Shown: piece after piece, positions 61,318-64,000 of the stretch
Layout of the letters: every line of letters starts with the position of its first letter
Position numbering within the stretch: position 1 is the stretch's first letter
Assembly (NCBI GenBank): GCA_021205365.1
Contig: JAJPXP010000015.1
Coordinates: 1 to 64,000 of the forward strand
Length of the DNA: 64,000 nucleotides
Direction of reading: 5' to 3'
From: Clostridia bacterium
GTDB taxonomy: Bacteria > Bacillota > Clostridia > Oscillospirales > Butyricicoccaceae
Notes under the pieces: generated by a model
Told to the model about the DNA's origin: nothing
The model's input: the letters and a program-made list of their open reading frames with translations, nothing else
The model's database searches: none
Position numbers and translations under genes: made by a program

Positions 61318-63267
61318 ATGGCTCAAAAAAATATAAGAGACTATTCCAAGCTCGCCAAGGACATTATCAATTCAATTGGTGAGGAAAACATTGTAAACGC
61401 AACACATTGTGCAACTCGACTGCGTTTGACACTGAAAAAGAGTCCGTCAGCGGAAATTACCAAACAAATTTCTGCAATGCCGGCTGTCATTCAGGTCGTT
61501 GAAAAAGGCGGTCAGTATCAGATTGTCATTGGCACCCATGCAAAGGATGTCTATGCAGAAATGATGAAGATCGGCAGTTTTGACAGCGAGGGCGGAGAAG
61601 CGCCGAAGCAGGGGCTTGTCAACCAGGTTATTGCTATGATGTCCGGCTGTATTACCCCGTTTGTTTATGTTCTGGCAGCAGCAGGTCTGTTACAGGGCAT
61701 TCTGATTATTATCCGTCTGTTTGCTGATATTGGAAACACTGGTGCAGCGCAGATCTATGACATGATTTCCTGGACACCGTTTACCTTCCTGCCAGTTATG
61801 ATTACTGTGGCAGGTTCCAAGCACTTTAAGTGCAACACCTATATTGCATTGTGGTGCGGACTGGCACTGACCAATCCCACCTGGGCTAACATTGCAGCTT
61901 CCATCAGTGAGGGAACGCCGCTGAATTTCCTGTTTGTCCCGCTGACATCCGTTACCTATACGTCGACTGTTATTCCGGCAATCGCGCTGGTAGGTGTTCT
62001 GAGCCTTTTGGAGCACTGGATCGAGCCGAAGATTCCAGAATTTTTGAGACCAATTGGTACACCGCTGATTTGTGCAGCTATTATGGTCCCGCTGACCATC
62101 ATCGTCATTGGCCCGATATCCACCATCATCGCAAATGCATTGGCTAATGCTTATAATATGCTGTATGCAGTTGTACCGTGGCTCGCTTCCGGTCTGCTGG
62201 GTGCTGTATGGCAGGTACTGGTTATCTTTGGTGTACACTGGAGCTTCACACCGATTTCCGTTGCAAACTTTGCAAATCTGGGCTATGATCTGCTGCAGCC
62301 GTGCCAGGGTATTGCAGTTTGTGCACAGACAGCAGCATGCTTCGGCGTATTCTTCAAGGCTAAGAGCATGCAGAACAAGAACGTAGCGGCTTCCGCTGCT
62401 GCAACCGGTCTTTTCGGTATCACAGAACCGGCAATCTACGGTGTAACCCTGCGTTTAAAGAAGCCGTTTATCTGTGGCTGTATCGGCGCTGCGGCTGGTT
62501 CTATCGTAGCATCCTTCTTTGGCGCACGTTACTTTATCTTTGCCGGACTGTCCGGTTTCCTGTCCATCCCGAACTCTATCTATGATGCTGCTGCACAGGC
62601 AAACTGTGAGGCGCTTGGCGGCGCAGGCAATTATAGCAGTTCCATCTATGGTGTATTGATTGGTACGATTGTTGCATGTGCAGTCGCATTCATTCTGGTT
62701 CAGATTATCGGCTTTGATGAGCAAACAGAAGAAGCCGCTCCGGCAGAAGGCCCGGCTCTGGCTGCTGCATCGCAGGCTGCAATTTCTGAGGTTAAGATCC
62801 CGACTGGCGGTACAACCACGCTGTATACCCCGATGAATGGTGAAGTAAAGGCACTGAAGGAAGTAAATGACCCGACTTTTGCAGAAGGTATCCTTGGTCA
62901 GGGCGTTGCGATTATTCCGCGTGAAGGCAAGCTGTATGCACCGTGTGACGGTACGGTAAGTTCCGTCTTTGATACCAAGCATGCGATTGGCATTACCACA
63001 AATGATGGTGTAGAAATGCTGATTCATATCGGTCTGGATACGGTTACACTGGGCGGCAAGTATTTTGAAGCCAAAGTTAAGGACAATGATGTAATCAAGA
63101 AGGGCGATTTGCTGATTGAATTTGATATAAAAGCCATTCAGTCAGCTGGATTTGATATCATTACACCGGTATTGGTTGTCAATGTAGATGATTTTGCAGG
63201 TGTAAATCCGGTAACAGAATCTGGTACAGCCAAGGTTGGAGCTGAACTGTTGAAGGTGAAGCGATAA
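61318..63267 (+). CDS. bglF: PTS beta-glucoside transporter subunit IIBCA
   Basis: 649 residues, order IIB-IIC-IIA. IIB phosphocysteine Cys31 in NATHCATRLRL. IIC has about eight to ten membrane segments (residues 105-470). IIA of the glucose type has His555 (DTKHAIGI) and the phosphohistidine His570 (MLIHIGLDTV), 15 apart as in EIIA-Glc. It imports and phosphorylates beta-glucosides and phosphorylates LicT. ATG 61318 follows AGAGGAGG. Confidence 0.95.
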   Translation: MAQKNIRDYSKLAKDIINSIGEENIVNATHCATRLRLTLKKSPSAEITKQISAMPAVIQVVEKGGQYQIVIGTHAKDVYAEMMKIGSFDSEGGEAPKQGLVNQVIAMMSGCITPFVYVLAAAGLLQGILIIIRLFADIGNTGAAQIYDMISWTPFTFLPVMITVAGSKHFKCNTYIALWCGLALTNPTWANIAASISEGTPLNFLFVPLTSVTYTSTVIPAIALVGVLSLLEHWIEPKIPEFLRPIGTPLICAAIMVPLTIIVIGPISTIIANALANAYNMLYAVVPWLASGLLGAVWQVLVIFGVHWSFTPISVANFANLGYDLLQPCQGIAVCAQTAACFGVFFKAKSMQNKNVAASAAATGLFGITEPAIYGVTLRLKKPFICGCIGAAAGSIVASFFGARYFIFAGLSGFLSIPNSIYDAAAQANCEALGGAGNYSSSIYGVLIGTIVACAVAFILVQIIGFDEQTEEAAPAEGPALAAASQAAISEVKIPTGGTTTLYTPMNGEVKALKEVNDPTFAEGILGQGVAIIPREGKLYAPCDGTVSSVFDTKHAIGITTNDGVEMLIHIGLDTVTLGGKYFEAKVKDNDVIKKGDLLIEFDIKAIQSAGFDIITPVLVVNVDDFAGVNPVTESGTAKVGAELLKVKR

Positions 63268-63270
63268 TAG

Positions 63271-64000
<730 letters not shown>

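Overview
The window reads as a chromosomal segment of a low-to-mid GC Gram-positive anaerobe of the class Clostridia. Support comes from gene order (rpmG-secE-nusG-rplK-rplA-rplJ-rplL, rpsF-ssb-rpsR, recA-recX-rimO-pgsA), a zinc-type L33, PyrR attenuation, LicT-type antitermination, S-layer homology (SLH) proteins, many TTG/GTG starts and strong consensus sigma-A promoters with 16-18 bp spacers. My guess is an Oscillospirales/Butyricicoccaceae-type gut bacterium (Agathobaculum or Butyricicoccus-like); that is inference from gene content, not proof.

Layout. 1-4.7 kb: a Crp/Fnr-like regulator, then a YtrA-type GntR / ABC ATPase / ABC permease operon ending in a 52-residue membrane microprotein with a decarboxylase beta-subunit-like motif. 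4.8-10.3 kb: an XRE regulator, tRNA-Thr(UGU) and tRNA-Tyr(GUA), two AraC-type regulators, a MATE exporter and an HExxH membrane protein. 10.4-10.7 kb: a type I toxin-like locus, unannotated because it is tiny, with a sequestered ribosome binding site and 5'-3' complementarity, convergent with tRNA-Leu(UAG). 11-21.7 kb: lipoprotein plus two-component system, then the housekeeping run DUF1385-prmC-recA-recX-rimO-pgsA-cysS. 21.7-25.1 kb: two secreted SLH proteins sharing a duplicated 3' module. 25.2-33 kb: accessory genes (chloramphenicol acetyltransferase-like, DUF421, SLH/VanY peptidase, epoxide hydrolase-like, methyltransferase) around rpsR-ssb-rpsF, tRNA-Thr(CGU) and ruvX. 33.2-37.8 kb: two paralogous small membrane proteins and the translation/secretion operon with L1 and L10 leaders. 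38-42.5 kb: XRE/membrane pair, DUF6440, and an ECF sigma / membrane protein / ABC transporter operon. 42.6-45.6 kb: mannitol dehydrogenase-family oxidoreductase, tRNA-Gly(CCC), TetR regulator. 45.8-51.9 kb: pyrR-pyrF-carA-carB under a PyrR attenuator. 52-58.6 kb: LysR regulator divergent from cupin-GNAT-MFS, DUF2975/XRE pair, a CPBP protease remnant, AIM24-like, DUF1835/DUF3658 and a TtcA-like PP-loop enzyme. 58.8-59.8 kb: rplM-rpsI. 59.9-64 kb: a beta-glucoside operon (licT-bglF-bglA) in which two RAT/terminator switches precede licT and bglF; bglA runs off the end.

No CRISPR array, intact prophage, intact transposase or rRNA was seen. Mobile-element hints are limited to a paired TGGGGATTA repeat downstream of tRNA-Thr and a 29 bp near-identical repeat in front of two AT-rich accessory genes. 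Small genes absent from a normal long-ORF view (microprotein 4461-4619, toxin 10559-10663, rpmG 34161-34310, DUF6440 38688-38867) are listed. Start codons were chosen by ribosome binding site spacing and often differ from the longest frame.
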